Source: Paulinella micropora
Lineage: Eukaryota; Cercozoa; Imbricatea; Euglyphida
Direction of reading: 5' to 3'
DNA: 64,000 nucleotides
NCBI GenBank assembly: GCA_009731375.1
Contig: BJOX01000080.1
Coordinates: 361,769-425,768, forward strand
Positions 1 to 11,709 of the stretch are shown here, in pieces (position 1 is the first letter of the stretch; the number at the start of each line of letters is the position of its first letter). The position numbers were made by a program, and so were the translations under genes. The notes under the pieces were generated by a model. The model was given only the letters and a program-made list of their open reading frames with translations, was not told the origin of the DNA and searched no databases.

Positions 1-141
1 TGGGCTGATTGGTATAAAGCTCCTAGAGTAATGTTCTATGCCGTCACTTCCTTTATTCCACCGATTGGTGTGGAGACTTTCCTTATGGAATGGAGGACTG
101 GATGCACATGGCCTTTTGGCTCAGCAATTGGCAGGAGATAC

Positions 142-143
142 AC

Positions 144-202
<59 letters not shown>

Positions 203-427
203 GTGTGTATGCATGTATGTATGTATGTATGTATGTATGTGTCTATGTATGTATGTGTTTGTATGTATGTATGTATGTACGTATGTATGTATGTATGTAT
301 GTGTGCATGTTTTTATGTATGTATGTATGTATGTATGCATGATACATACATACATACACACATGCATACATGCATGCATGCATGTATGTATGTATGTATG
401 TATGTATGTACATATGTATGTATGTAC

Positions 428-458
<31 letters not shown>

Positions 459-921
459 TGTATGTATGTATGTAGTGTATGTATGTATGTATGTATGTAT
501 GTACATATGTACATATGTATGCATGTATGCATGTAGTGATAGTGTATGTAGTGTATGTAGTGTATGTATGTACGTAGTGTATGTATGTGTGTATGTATGT
601 ATGTGGATATGTATGTGTGTGTGTGTGTGTTGTGCGTGTGTTATGTGTGTGTGTGTGTGTGTGTGTTGTGTGGGTGTGTGTTTGTGTGTGTGTGTGTATG
701 TATGTATGACATACAAGATCTCATACAAGGTATGTATGTATGTATGTATGTATGTATGTATGTATGTATGTTACATATGTATGTACATATGCATGCATGC
801 ATGCATGCATGCATGTATGCGTGCATGTATGCAGGCATGTATGCAGGCATGTATGCAGGCATGTATGCAGGCATGTATGCAGGCATGTATGCAGGCATGT
901 ATGCATGCATGTATGTGTGTG

Positions 922-986
<65 letters not shown>

Positions 987-1040
987 NNNNNNNNNNTGTG
1001 TGTGTGTGATTGAGTGAGTGAGTGAGTGTGTGAGTTTGAG
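142..1040. repeat. Microsatellite block: (ATT)n, (ATGT)n, (GT)n
   Basis: An ATT tract (about 142-202) is followed by long imperfect ATGT and GCATGT arrays and then a GT tract interrupted by ten Ns at 987-996. All long open frames here read only Y/M/C/V or H/T/I repeats and are by-products of the repeat. The first 140 bases hold no recognisable feature. Confidence 0.95.
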
Positions 1041-1434
1041 TGTGTAGTGTGACACACCCACCTACTGAAATCACTTTCCAAAAATTAAAACTGTGCAGTC
1101 AGTGGTAGATATATGGACATTTAAAAAGAACTAAACACGAAAGACAAAAAGACACAAAGAAAGTTCACATCTACATCTGAAGGCAGCAGTCCGACTTTTT
1201 ATGGCATGGTTTTCCTATTTGTCCAGAACTGACGTTTCGACTGTCCCGGAGTTGAACGTTATTTCACTTTGCCACACAAAAATTACTGAAACCATTCAGA
1301 CTCAGACCCACTATTCAAAGGGGACCACACCTACTCACGTGCACTGGTAGAATTAAAGGGTGGGAGGGGTCAAAAAGTCCGGTCTCCGGTGTGCTTCACT
1401 CTTATTGTGTTATGCTTTGCTCACCCTCTCCCTC
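1041..1434. other. Intergenic stretch, no feature recognised
   Basis: Unique-looking AT-rich DNA with no open frame resembling a gene and no RNA gene that I can recognise. Confidence 0.6.
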
Positions 1435-2575
1435 TACCTACCTTCCCTCCAGGTTCGTCCATATATTAGGGAACAACCTGGCACCACAACTACCTAAATT
1501 CTGCCTATTTCTATTCTATCTAGACTCGAAATAAATTCACAACGGACACCCAACAATCATGCTTCTCTATGTAATAATGCTCACCGATTCAAAATCATAC
1601 ATAATTATCACTGTACTTAACTTACACAAATTACAGTAATAACCGCTGGTATCTCCCAGTTTTGCCACACGCAGTGGGCAAGAGATAAGAATAATGGAAT
1701 GATAATGTATAAGATGTAATCATAACTAGATCCAATCACCTCACGATCCATATTCTTACACACACAGCCCACCAAGGCAAGAAAGCACAGAAACGCAAGA
1801 GAGCAACACATGTGCTCACAGTAATAAGCATAAACACGTACAGCATGCAACACACGCTCCTCAAAACACCCTAAAGTAGGTAACAGAACTCACATGTACA
1901 ACCCAGTCAACCAACACAGAAATAAGTGTTATATGAAACTCCTACATGAACCAGTAACACAAACAGCACCAACCACTTTCAAAAGCGATATCACCATATA
2001 AAGCAAGCGAAATAGTGTACCACAGTACTATCATTACCCTCGTGATCATCGTTCTCCAAATATGCATACCGATCATCAGACACACATTCAAAGTATCACA
2101 CCCTTACACATCTCCTTGGACAACCGCACAACTAGCCACTCAATAAATAACGTTAGCAGACTCATCAATATATTTACAGTGCCACCTTTAAGCTCACTCA
2201 TCATACTTATCATCGTCACACTACGCATCACAATACAGCACATTACGTACACCTACCACAGGGAACGCATAAGGGACATGCACTAACTCACTTCACACCA
2301 CATCCAGATGCATACAAATCCAACCTACAGTGATACCTGACGATAACAAGCACCCGCCACACCATATAACTGCACTCCCTAGCCAGTCACTACCACTCTC
2401 AAACATATTCCCCACTCTATAATAGAATCACTCACACGCACGCCCCGACCTCGCGAACATCCATACACGGTGTCAGTGATAGTTCTTCATACACACACTT
2501 CAATCCTTGTTGTAGCACATTATGTCACCAATTCATGCTCTCATAGGCGACATCTGTACTACATATCATCAGTTG
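1435..2575 (+). repeat. Dispersed noncoding repeat A, copy 1
   Basis: This stretch aligns collinearly by eye with 3,640-4,815 over about 1.1 kb. Shared landmarks are a CCTCCAGGTT motif near the start, the string CTAGACTCGAAATAAATTCA, GGAACGCATAAGGGA near 2,262 and 4,508, and an ACTCTCATAGG-like string near the end. The copies are clearly diverged and neither has a credible coding frame. The repeat may be an untranslated retroelement part or a nonautonomous element; the sequence does not decide. Confidence 0.75.
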
Positions 2576-3154
2576 AAGTTTCGAGCTGACAGCGCGTTCA
2601 CACAAACAGGAAGTACTGTTTTACCTGACCTTCCAATACAATCTGCCCATGTGTGCAGGACCTTTTACCGCGTTTAAACGCGTCCTTAAGTTGAACTTGA
2701 GCTAAACTGCCTATCCTTATACATGTTTGGGTATTAGCAAAAATAAAACAAAAAGTGATAACGAAAATAATATTAAAACCAACTAAAACAATAACAAATT
2801 CATCATATCACAAGCGTAACATTCAGCAACCCAACAATTCATCGCTCCAAAAATCCAGATATTATCTAAATTAGTAATCGGAAACACCTCCTATAGTCAG
2901 GGACTCAACAACATAAAATCTGCACATTTTCGAATTTTTTCCGCAATATTATTATAACTTCTTACTCACGTCATTATCAAAACGTCACCTGTGATCATGC
3001 GATCCAGTCCGACAACTTTCCAATCCGTTCCTGTTCTTTACCCCGTTCCCAAAATATACAAATCAGTACCTTCCACAAGCAATTTCAACCATCCAGCGCA
3101 GTTACTTGCACCACAACTACCGTATCGCCAGTTCTTGATTTATCACTTGTCTCT
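2576..3154. other. Intergenic stretch, no gene seen
   Basis: AT-rich DNA between repeat A copy 1 and repeat B copy 1. The only open frame (2,991-3,194, 67 codons) has no recognisable domain and shows no support as a gene. Confidence 0.5.
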
Positions 3155-3700
3155 TCTCCCAGACCAGCCCGTCCCGTGTCATGTTTGCAAGTAACAAAGC
3201 TCATACAAAACTACATAGTTGCAAAGGGTGGGTGGGTGGGAATAAAAGAACACTCGAAACAAGAATTGCTCTTCTTGTGTTCGAGGAACTTGCGAAAGTG
3301 ACGAGAACAATGTAAGCGTAAAATCATTTCTTTTATTTGCGCGACCATGTCGCAACTTATTCTAGATGTTCTCAAACATAATTTATTTAGTTCGGATTAT
3401 TTAGAGTGGCTAAAGATGAGCCACTTTTAAGAGTTTCTTAGTGTATTTTAGGCCGGAACGGCTGTATTGCCCCAAAGAGTTGCAGTTTATACTGCAATCA
3501 TGTACTATCAGCGCTAACGCAACAAATATGCCGAAATTCAGACACTTATCATTGCTGAAATTCAGACACTTGTTATGTTCCGTTCTGAGGTTGCAAAATA
3601 GGTGTTGTGTTACACCCTGTTCACACAAACACTATTTTGCTACCCTCTTCCTATGCTTGCATTCCCCTCCAGGTTGTTCCCTAATAAGGACGAACCTGGT
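3155..3700 (+). repeat. Dispersed repeat B, copy 1
   Basis: Shares a chain of landmarks with 7,715-8,112 and 12,953-13,330: a GGGTGGGTGGG motif (not in the third copy), a CTTGTGTTCGAGGAACTTGC block, a short palindromic CGCGACATGTCGC-like segment, and the phrase GCAAAATAGGTGTTGTGTTA with its inverted partner AACACTATTTTGC. The end overlaps the start of repeat A copy 2. This copy is more diverged than the other two. Noncoding. Confidence 0.8.
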
Positions 3701-4815
3701 TTGGGGTTTCTATTTGCTACTCTACCACTACCACTGCCTAGATTCAGCCTATTTCTATTGTATCTAGACTCGAAATAAATTCACAACGGATACACCCAAT
3801 AACTAGAATAACCATGTTTCATACATAATAATACACACCGAACCATATGCAAATGTCACCGCACATATATACAGAGTACAACGGGTATTCCTGGTGCGTC
3901 TTCCAGTTGTGCCACACTCAACGAGATAAACAGAATAAGATGATAAAACATATTCATAGGTAGGTCCGACGTTCTCCATGATACAACAAGATCTACCCTG
4001 CTCCTAACACAACCCACCAAGGCAAGAAGTCATACAACGCAAGGGAGCAACCCATACATAGATTGTATCAAGTATAAACACGTACAGCATACAACATCCA
4101 TCCATCACAACACTCCGGATGAGACGGCAAAACTCACCAACGCATGCACACGTTAGTTAAGCTACACAGAATGAGTGTCATATAGCCCAGCTCCTACCTA
4201 AACGAATAACCAACACACAGTCAACCTCATTCAAAATGATATCATCACATAATGCAAACGACATGACGTAACCACAGTTCTATCAGCCCATGATGACCAT
4301 CACAATCTAAGTATGCACAACAACCACCAGACACTCAGTCAAGACATAACACTCCCGCAACATCTCATTGAACAACCACACATTACCCACACTGAAAATG
4401 ACTAAATACATGAAGTAGACGAATCAATACATCCACAGCACTACTTCGCGTTAAGTCATCAATCAATACGCATAACGTGTGCAACACAGATAACACACAC
4501 TCGCAAGGAACGCATAAGGGAATTGTACTAACTTCCTTCACAACACATCCAAATCCACATAATTCAACCCACAGTAGCGCCTGACACTAACAAACATCCG
4601 CTCAGCTTATAAAGGCACTTCCCATACAGATACGATCGTCACCTTCCCAAACCCACTCCCACCCACCACAATAAAACCACCCGTACACAACTATATGACT
4701 TCAAACTCACACGCTGCTAGTGATCATTCATAATACAGACACTTCAATCCCTGTTATAACACATTAAGCTTCCACAATACACACTCTCATAGGTAACATC
4801 TCGGCCACGTGTCAA
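3640..4815 (+). repeat. Dispersed noncoding repeat A, copy 2
   Basis: Second, diverged copy of the unit at 1,435-2,575. It runs directly into the copia integrase remnant that begins near 4,816, so it could be the 5' noncoding part of that element. No coding frame is visible within it. Confidence 0.75.
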
Positions 4816-5760
4816 TGGCGCTGGAGAAGGATTGAGTGGGGACAGTCCTGGAAAGTTTCCCCGTCCGGTCTACAATGGCTATAACTATCTGCTTTTGTTT
4901 GTGGATGATGCTACTCGCTGCTTGTTTGCGTTCCTATTACGTGAGAGGACGGCTGAGGTATGCGTTGGTCATCTACGTTATGTCATGACATTGGGCAAAA
5001 CGCATGCTGGTGCTACTGAAGCAATTTCGTTCGGATGGGGAGTGGATTTCAACTGCACTGCATGACCATCTGCGATAAGGGAGTTCTACCTCTACGGGGC
5101 AAGTACGATCCTAATAAGAATGCGATTGCAGAGTCCTGGTTGAAGCAGGTGTTTCGAATTGCAAGGGCGTTGATGCTGGCGCGATGTGTACCTTACCAGT
5201 TTTTGGGCTACGCTGCTCTTCATGCAGTCTTCATCATCAGCGCTGTTCCCTACAAGGAGGGCAAGCCACAGTATGAGATGTTCTTCAACCGTGCATTGCC
5301 TCACATCTCGTTTTGGCACGTTTATGGATGCCTCTGCTATCGACACCTGGGGAGCCACAAGAGTCGTTCGAATACATCGGAGTTGGCTGTGTACCTCGGA
5401 CATTCCCTGGAGACGTCGTCGTACTACGTGTGGTCTACGACTGCAAGGAGGGTGGTTGACGAAAAGCATGTGGAGTTTGTGGATCATGTGGCTGGTTGGC
5501 CAGCTATCTACCCGCGTGGTGGAGTCGCCAGGACCCTCATCACTGATTTCGTAGTGGGCGACCTGGAGAGGCACAGTGCCATTCCAGATTGGCGGAATTA
5601 CTTCGGTGTGGAAGAGTGGGAGCTCTTACGTGCTGTTGAAGCGACTGCAGAAGCGGGTCTTCGAGTGGAAGACGAGGGAGATGGTCGAAATCATGCACAG
5701 CAAGGTGTTTTTCAACCGACAACGTAACTTGCTGGTATCAGAGTCGATAACCCCATTCGC
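4816..5760 (+). pseudogene. Copia-type integrase remnant
   Basis: Two overlapping frames (4,832-5,065 and 5,035-5,727) together read as the integrase core of a Ty1/copia polyprotein. The first has YNYLLLFVDDATRC, the usual region of the first catalytic Asp. The second has NAIAESWLKQVFRIARALM, matching the region around the catalytic Glu, followed by the typical conserved stretch FWHVYGCLCYRHL. The frame change near 5,040 and the missing segment between the second Asp and the Glu show decay. Next comes a copia segment in the opposite orientation (5,761-6,770), then RNase H in this orientation again, so the piece belongs to a rearranged element. Confidence 0.8.
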
Positions 5761-6770
5761 AAGTACCACCATCCCCCCCGACCTCGATCTACGTTCAGGC
5801 TTCGAAGTAATGATCCTTGGGAATGTAGTCTACCGGCATACGTAAATATACCGGAGTATCACGCTTGGCTTTCAAGAAAGCAGACTCATCATCTCCCGCC
5901 TCCAAGAACACACGCTGAAGAGTAGCTAAGGCGAAGATAGTGCGAATTGCCAGCTCATTCGGCGTCGGTATGACAACGTCACCAGAATCGATCCCCTTTC
6001 GTTGCATGAAACCCTTCGCTGCTACTCTAGACTTTTGTTCAATACACTCCTCCCCCTCAATTTGTCAAAGTCAGCAAAACGCACTCTGATGATCCGTGTG
6101 CACTTCGGTACGTCTTGCTTGCGAACAAGCTTGACAGCCCCCAGCTTTAAATGCTTCTGAATGTCTGCCAGACGTGATTCAACAAACCGAGGGGCCTTGT
6201 TGGCCTCCCTCACCGGAACCGGCACCGTAATAACCATTAGAGTACCAGGCGAGTGACGAGCCTTATCCAAGGGATCCCCATAGAGCAAAAAATCCGCAGA
6301 GGAGACATCTGGGGCAACATCCTCCCCCTCAAGGTCGTAGAAGTTCAACAGAGGCAAGTCAGACTGACCAGCAGACACATAGCAACTCCGAACATCGTCG
6401 CCCTTCTGCCTCCTCACCCTCCTAGCCCCGTCTGGCACAACGTTCTGAATACTCACAACAGCGCCATCCCATTGCTGCGGAACCCCCTTGTTGCTCGACA
6501 CAGCCGAACGAGAAGCAGCCTGCACGAGGGGGACGTCGTCATCACTAGACTCTGGATCCCCATCCCCCCCAACCCGCAAAGAGGGAGCATCACCACCACC
6601 TGCAAGAGGGCGACTTCTGTCCTCTGTTGCAACGGATGTCGAACCAACCCCAGACGAAGCAACCCCAAAAGACACACGACTCCCAACGGAAGACAACGAC
6701 GACTCCACCTCTGTCAGTCGAGAAAAATCCGTTGGGGCGGCACCCAACACCACACTTTCCTCGCCATTTG
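5761..6770 (-). pseudogene. Copia linker and reverse transcriptase N-terminus, inverted
   Basis: Read on the minus strand, 6,753-6,022 gives an acidic linker ending in a conserved pre-RT region (RLADIQKHLKLGAVKLVRKQ). After a frame change, 6,007-5,795 gives the start of a copia reverse transcriptase: KGIDSGDVVIPTPNELAIRT and then DDESAFLKAKRDTPVYLRMP, the usual position of the first catalytic Asp. Integrase to the left and RNase H to the right are on the plus strand. The simplest reading is an internal inversion that also lost the YVDD half of the RT; alternatively a second copia fragment inserted in reverse. Confidence 0.8.
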
Positions 6771-7177
6771 TCGGTCAAATTGCGACCTCGACTAACGAGG
6801 CGGAATCAAGGGGTCTATTTCGTACCATCCAGCGAGTGATTGGCATCCATAACTTACTAAAACAGATTCCGGTTCACAAGGACAATGAGCTGTTACGTGG
6901 CTTCACGACGGAGACTCCTGTGATCGCCGTTGATAACGCTGCGACTGTATTGGGGGCGAATAATAATATCTTTACAAGACGTCAGCGTCACTTGGAAGTC
7001 CAGATGGCGTACATCAATGAGGCCGTTCGAGAGGGAAAGGTTAGAGTGGTATCCACTGATGACCCGAATAACATGGCAGACCTGAATACAAAGCCTGTGG
7101 GGAAGCAACCTTTTGAGCGGAAGCGTGACCAGATTCGCAACGGGACATTGTCAACTGACTTGGCTAAGAAGAGTTAG
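6771..7177 (+). pseudogene. Copia RNase H C-terminal remnant
   Basis: The end of the plus-strand frame 6,488-7,177 reads as the last part of copia RNase H: STNEAESRGLFRTIQRVIGI (the S-x-x-E-A-E region), VIAVDNAATVLG (the region of the late catalytic Asp), and HLEVQMAYINEAVREG followed by NNMADLNTKPV. This is the standard end of copia pol. The first half of the frame is antisense to the inverted segment and is not coding. A stop at 7,175 closes the element's coding part. Confidence 0.85.
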
Positions 7178-7714
7178 TCTATCGCTATCCCTATCTCTGT
7201 TTCTGTCTGACTTGTGGCAATAATGTAATAGGATCACTATTATAAGTTATCGACTATTACACAGTTGCCGGTAACATTGTAAGTTCTAACTTCTTGTTAA
7301 TGTTACTTCCCAATCATGTTCAAGTTATTTTATAGTTAAGTACAAGTTGCTCTCTCATTCTTTCATGAGATAGTTGTCACTAATATTACTTTTCATACTG
7401 CCTGATTTAAGGGGGAGATGAGAGTATTGACATACCATTAATTAGTAAATCAGTCATATTAATCACTAGGCCGGTCAGCCGGTAGTTACTAATTGGCATT
7501 CAGTGCCTGATGAACGGGAAGTTGACCATATTATTATAGGTTTATACCATAATCAGTATAAGTATCAGTGATATATTGTTTTATTGTTAGTTCTTGCGAT
7601 TACCTCTATCTAATCTTGTTATTATTACCATTAAAGTTATTCAGTTCTCGCATTTCAGTAGAACCACAAAGTGTCCTTTAAAGTTACGTCCGGTATTATA
7701 TAGATTGTTACATC
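7178..7714 (+). other. 3' noncoding part and possible LTR of the rearranged copia element
   Basis: A purine-rich tract TTAAGGGGGAGATGAGAG near 7,408-7,425 resembles the polypurine tract next to a 3' LTR, so an LTR probably starts near 7,420. No matching 5' copy is visible in the window, so the LTR end cannot be set. No gene is seen. Confidence 0.45.
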
Positions 7715-8112
7715 TATCAGCCCCGTCCCGTATCACACTTACAAGTAATCAAGTTACACTACAAAACTTTATTGCTTAACTAAAGGGTGGGTGGGTGGTG
7801 ATAAAAAGTTCCAAAAACAAGAATCTCTCGTCTTGTGTTCGAGGAACTTGCGAAAGTGACAACAACACTAGATACATAAAGTCACATATTTTATTACTTG
7901 CGCGACACATGTCGCAACTTTTTCTAGTTGTTCTTGTAGCATCCTTTAGTTCTTATACCTTGAAATGGCTAGAAACGAGCTAATTCCAAAAATTTATCAT
8001 TTGATTTTAGGCCTGATGGGTGTCTGAGGTCGCAAAATAGGTGTTGTGTTACACTCTGTTCACACAAACACTATTTTGCTACCCTCTTCCTATGCTTGCA
8101 TTCCCCTCCAGG
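7715..8112 (+). repeat. Dispersed repeat B, copy 2 (left of DIRS-like element)
   Basis: Closely related to 12,953-13,330 (most bases match by eye from AAAGTTCCAAAAACAAGAAT through AGGCCTGATGG) and more distantly to 3,155-3,700. Together with the 12,953 copy it brackets the DIRS-like coding region in direct orientation, so it may be that element's terminal repeat. Small frames inside are repeat-derived. Confidence 0.8.
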
Positions 8113-8163
8113 TCAAAGGTAAGAAAGGTCCCGAAGCATAAAGAGTGAGAACAATTTTATTGA

Positions 8164-9156
8164 TTATAACTTATACAACCTCTTAGTCACAGCAAGCTTC
8201 TCAGTAAATGAATCATATATATATATATATATATATAGAAACACAGAGTCAGATTTCCATCTGCCATGTCTTTTCAACAGCCTCATTTCTATACCCGCCC
8301 TCGCAGCAGCGTGCAGCCCCCCTTCCGTAAGGAATGAGTGCCGTACGGCGTGGGGTCCACCACGATCCTCTGTAGCCACGCGTTCATAGTGTGGTTGACA
8401 GAGTTAGGTGACAGGTGGCTGGGTCCCACGCGCGACTGTTTCGGCAGCGCTGGAAATAAAGGCGCTTGTGGGTCATGCTTGTACATGTGGTTTTCGAACC
8501 ATAACGTCATCCATACAATCGCACACAAAGGCGACTTCCTATCACCGCTAATCACAATAGTATCACTCAACCTATACTGGTCTGTCTTACTCTTCTCGAT
8601 ATAAATAAACAATACCCCATCCCCTTCATACTTCTCCACCCACACATCTTGAACGCATAATGCCACTGCCTCCTCACGGCGTAGGAAGCCAAGGAACATA
8701 ATAATAATCATAGTCACATCTCTCAAATCACACCAGCTGGCAGGATCCATCACGGTAATAAAGCGAAGCAACATGGAAGTCGGGATAGGAATTTTGCCTA
8801 TTGGTGGCCGAGCCAACCTAAGCACATACTTCCTAACCTCATGCACCAGCTTGGTGTGAATTGGGTTGGCAACAGAATCAGTTATCGCATATTGACGAGA
8901 TGGCCGACAGCTTGTACTTAATGGTGTTCTGAGTATAACGCATGTGCGAGAGTAGGTAGATGCAGTATGCCGCAACCTGTTCAGGTCTCGCGGGGAACGC
9001 AGGTAGGCCCATAGTTGTACTCCACTTTTCCCAATCACGTATTGCAAATGCGTATCCCCTCGCTGTGTTACGCGGCTTCGCCGCTTGTACAAAGGCTTGA
9101 CAAAAGACTTTAAGTCTTTCCAACAATTTCTCTTCACCGCTACGGTTGTCCACCAT
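8164..9156 (-). pseudogene. DIRS-like tyrosine recombinase, frameshifted
   Basis: Three overlapping minus-strand frames (9,156-8,878, 9,137-8,289, 8,379-8,164) join into one tyrosine recombinase of about 330 residues. It has an N-terminal SAM-like DNA-binding part (NTARGYAFAIRDWEKW), a catalytic Arg in FLGFLRREEAVAL, the H-x-x-R box in GTHSLRKGG, a second box RHGRW, and a candidate nucleophile Tyr in VFLYIYI. Two frame changes (near 8,880 and 8,300) break it. The Tyr region runs into an AT microsatellite. These recombinases integrate DIRS/Ngaro/PAT retroelements in place of a DDE integrase. It lies downstream of the RT gene on the same strand, a common DIRS order. Confidence 0.85.
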
Positions 9157-9197
9157 ATTTCCTTAACCCTCGCCCTTCTGCGATATACCTACACACG

Positions 9198-11287
9198 TCA
9201 TAACATCCTTGTCATAAGGTGATTAATATTACTCATGAACAGCCACAAATAAACATCAAAATATATCGCAAACCATCCCTTGCTACCTAGCCCATGTCTG
9301 AAGTCGAATAGAGCAGCTGTCATAGACCACGTAGGACGCTTCACGTATATAGGACGTCTACTCCAGGTAGGTTGCAAGGTGTACTCAGCTGGTGGTAGAT
9401 CAATCACTTTCCTTCCATAGTCCACCACATACACCCACCACGTGCGCGCCGGCCACACAGGTAGAACTAACACAGCCGCCGCACGCGCATTCATTAAATA
9501 TTCAATCGCACTTGCAATCCTGTTGAAGTCAGGGACATACACCAGTCCACCATCTCTTATATAGTCAGGTGCGTTAGCCATCACCATCTCGTACACATCC
9601 CTTCGCATGTAGATATCTTTCATGGACAGCGCCTTCGACGCGCCGTCAGCTTCACTGTTCAGGTCCCTTGGGATCCAGTTCCAGACTGCCTTGATATCAT
9701 ACGCATTCAAAATAGTCCATATCTGCTTGATAATGTCATTCTGAACCGGAATAGGTCCGTCGCCGTTGATTAAGTTCCTCACGGCAGGCAATCAGTCTAA
9801 GTCAAATCTCACACACTTATGTCCCAACTTCTCACCAAACTCACTTAGCAATGAAATGACACCATGCAGCTCCCGTAACGTTGATGATGTGCCCACTAGG
9901 TGGCCCGGTAGCGGGATGGTAACTTTGTCACCCCCATACACGACACCGGTAGCTAGCTCACCTGTGTCTACCCGCACAAACATATCTTCCGCATAGTTAA
10001 TTATCGGTCGCTTACATCTCGACTGATCACCCAACCACTCCGCCCAAAATTCAACCTCAGCTTTCGCGCCCGCATCAATTATTACATACTCAGCAGCACG
10101 CACCCGCGCTGTATTCATACAGCCATACAGAGAGCGGGTCCAAGCCTGTGCCGGCTCCAATGCGATCGATAGCGAGACTATTCTACCCACCTCTCTCTCT
10201 AGCTCCTCTAGCTTAATAAAGCCTCCTTCTTCTAGCATTGAATTCTGCCCACATATTATTCATGAGTGCCCGCTTGTGGTCAGGCACCTCATATGTCATC
10301 CCCTTAGTGTTAATCATAACACCCAAAAATTTCACAACAAACTCACCCTCCCATCTGCACTTCTCATTTAATCCCCATCAAAGAATTATCAGAAAAAGTC
10401 TCATACAACTCACCAGTTCATTCATCACTTTACCTGGCGCACTCCACAGAAGGTCGTCAAGGTAGGCTAGCACCAGTACGCCCAGAAACATCAGAAACGT
10501 AACCATAGGCCGGGTGGTTTTGTGAAACCAAAAGGGAGCATTCCTAAGTCCGAATGTCATAACATTCGAGGTGTAGCATTTCCCTTTATGGAAAAAGCCC
10601 ATGAATTTTCTCGCACTCTCTGACATCCTTAGGGAGTAATATGCAGATGCTAAATCTGTCACAATCATTGAAAAATCCTCTCTTACTACCTTGTCTGAAT
10701 CTCTCTTCAGTGTCTCCAATCTGAACTGGTTGACCGCATTGAACTTGCCTAGATATCTCTTGTCGTGACATACCCTTGCCTTTCTCACGCCGAGCGGGTC
10801 TATCTCCACCTGCATCGGTTCGACCAACCATAGCCTTTCGGGCTCTTTTTCCTCAAAAGTTACCTAATGCTACATTTCTGCGCACAAACTCATCAACCAG
10901 TTGCTCATTCGCAAAGTACGTTGGATGATTACGACAAAATTTCCGTTCAGGAATGTGTTGTCCTTCAAACCTAAAATCAAGCCCATACGCAATCCAGGAA
11001 ATGACAACACTTGAAGTCCCCATCGACTTCCAATAGCCCAGCTGTCTCCTTAGCCTATCAGGTCCGGCCGATGTGTCTGCCCATGGGTTTCCTTTGTTGA
11101 GCTCGCTTCCTAACTTTATCATAGCCTCAAGCGCCTGCCGCAGTGTCATGTTCCGATACAGATCAAGGCTTACCTGCGGTTGTCTGATCAGATTCTCAAC
11201 GAACTCGATTCTGTCCTTAGCTCTACTGTAATTTGTAGGCCCGGGCAAGACGAGTAAGTGTGAAACTTTTGTTTGCAAAAACTGCAC
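9198..11287 (-). pseudogene. DIRS-like reverse transcriptase / RNase H, broken
   Basis: Four minus-strand frames (11,287-10,853, 10,827-10,378, 10,238-9,792, 9,791-9,198) form one pol region. The second has the RT core: IVTDLASAYYSLRMSESARK with the first Asp, MTFGLRNAPFWFHK (the usual FGL..AP..F block), and the catalytic box AYLDDLL. The third and fourth have an RNase H-like part and the usual DIRS-like tail (WIPRDLNSEADGASKAL). Frame changes or stops at about 9,792, 10,240-10,380 and 10,840 mean it cannot make a full protein. With the recombinase at 8,164-9,156 and the gag-like part upstream it forms a minus-strand DIRS-like element. Confidence 0.85.
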
Positions 11288-11709
11288 ACCATGCCTTGCA
11301 GTTGATTATATCACACGCAACGTTTCGGAAACTGGCCAAGTGACTGTCTCATCCTCTCCACCAGTTCATTAATACTGCCGTATTTCAGGCATATCAGCCC
11401 CTCGATCCGGATAATATACTTCAAGAGTCGACATTGGCCAATCAAGTGTCCTATACATATATTAAAAAAATAAAAAAATTAATAATCTAACCCGGACTGT
11501 AAGCAGAATTAATATTAATGTATAAAATAATTCCAAGTTTGAAAAGAAAACTGATTTAATAAACCTAATACCAAGCCACCTATAGGTCGACCAGTCTCGA
11601 CCATATATCAATTCAATCGGCTCCAACGTTACTGAACCGATACCGAGCCAAATAATGTTATCACTGCTTCACCAGACAAGTAGCCACCATGCACGTCAGT
11701 AATGTTCCT
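11288..11709. other. Noncoding spacer in DIRS-like element
   Basis: AT-rich stretch between the RT region and the gag-like frames. No gene or structured element was recognised. Confidence 0.5.

Noticed and set aside
142-1080. Long ORFs of Y/M/C/V or H/T/I residues on both strands
   Set aside because: They are translations of ATGT and GT microsatellites, with no start context or domain.
6022-6753. Independent minus-strand gene of 243 codons
   Set aside because: Its C-terminus is a copia pre-RT sequence and continues into RT at 6,007, so it is an inverted copia part.
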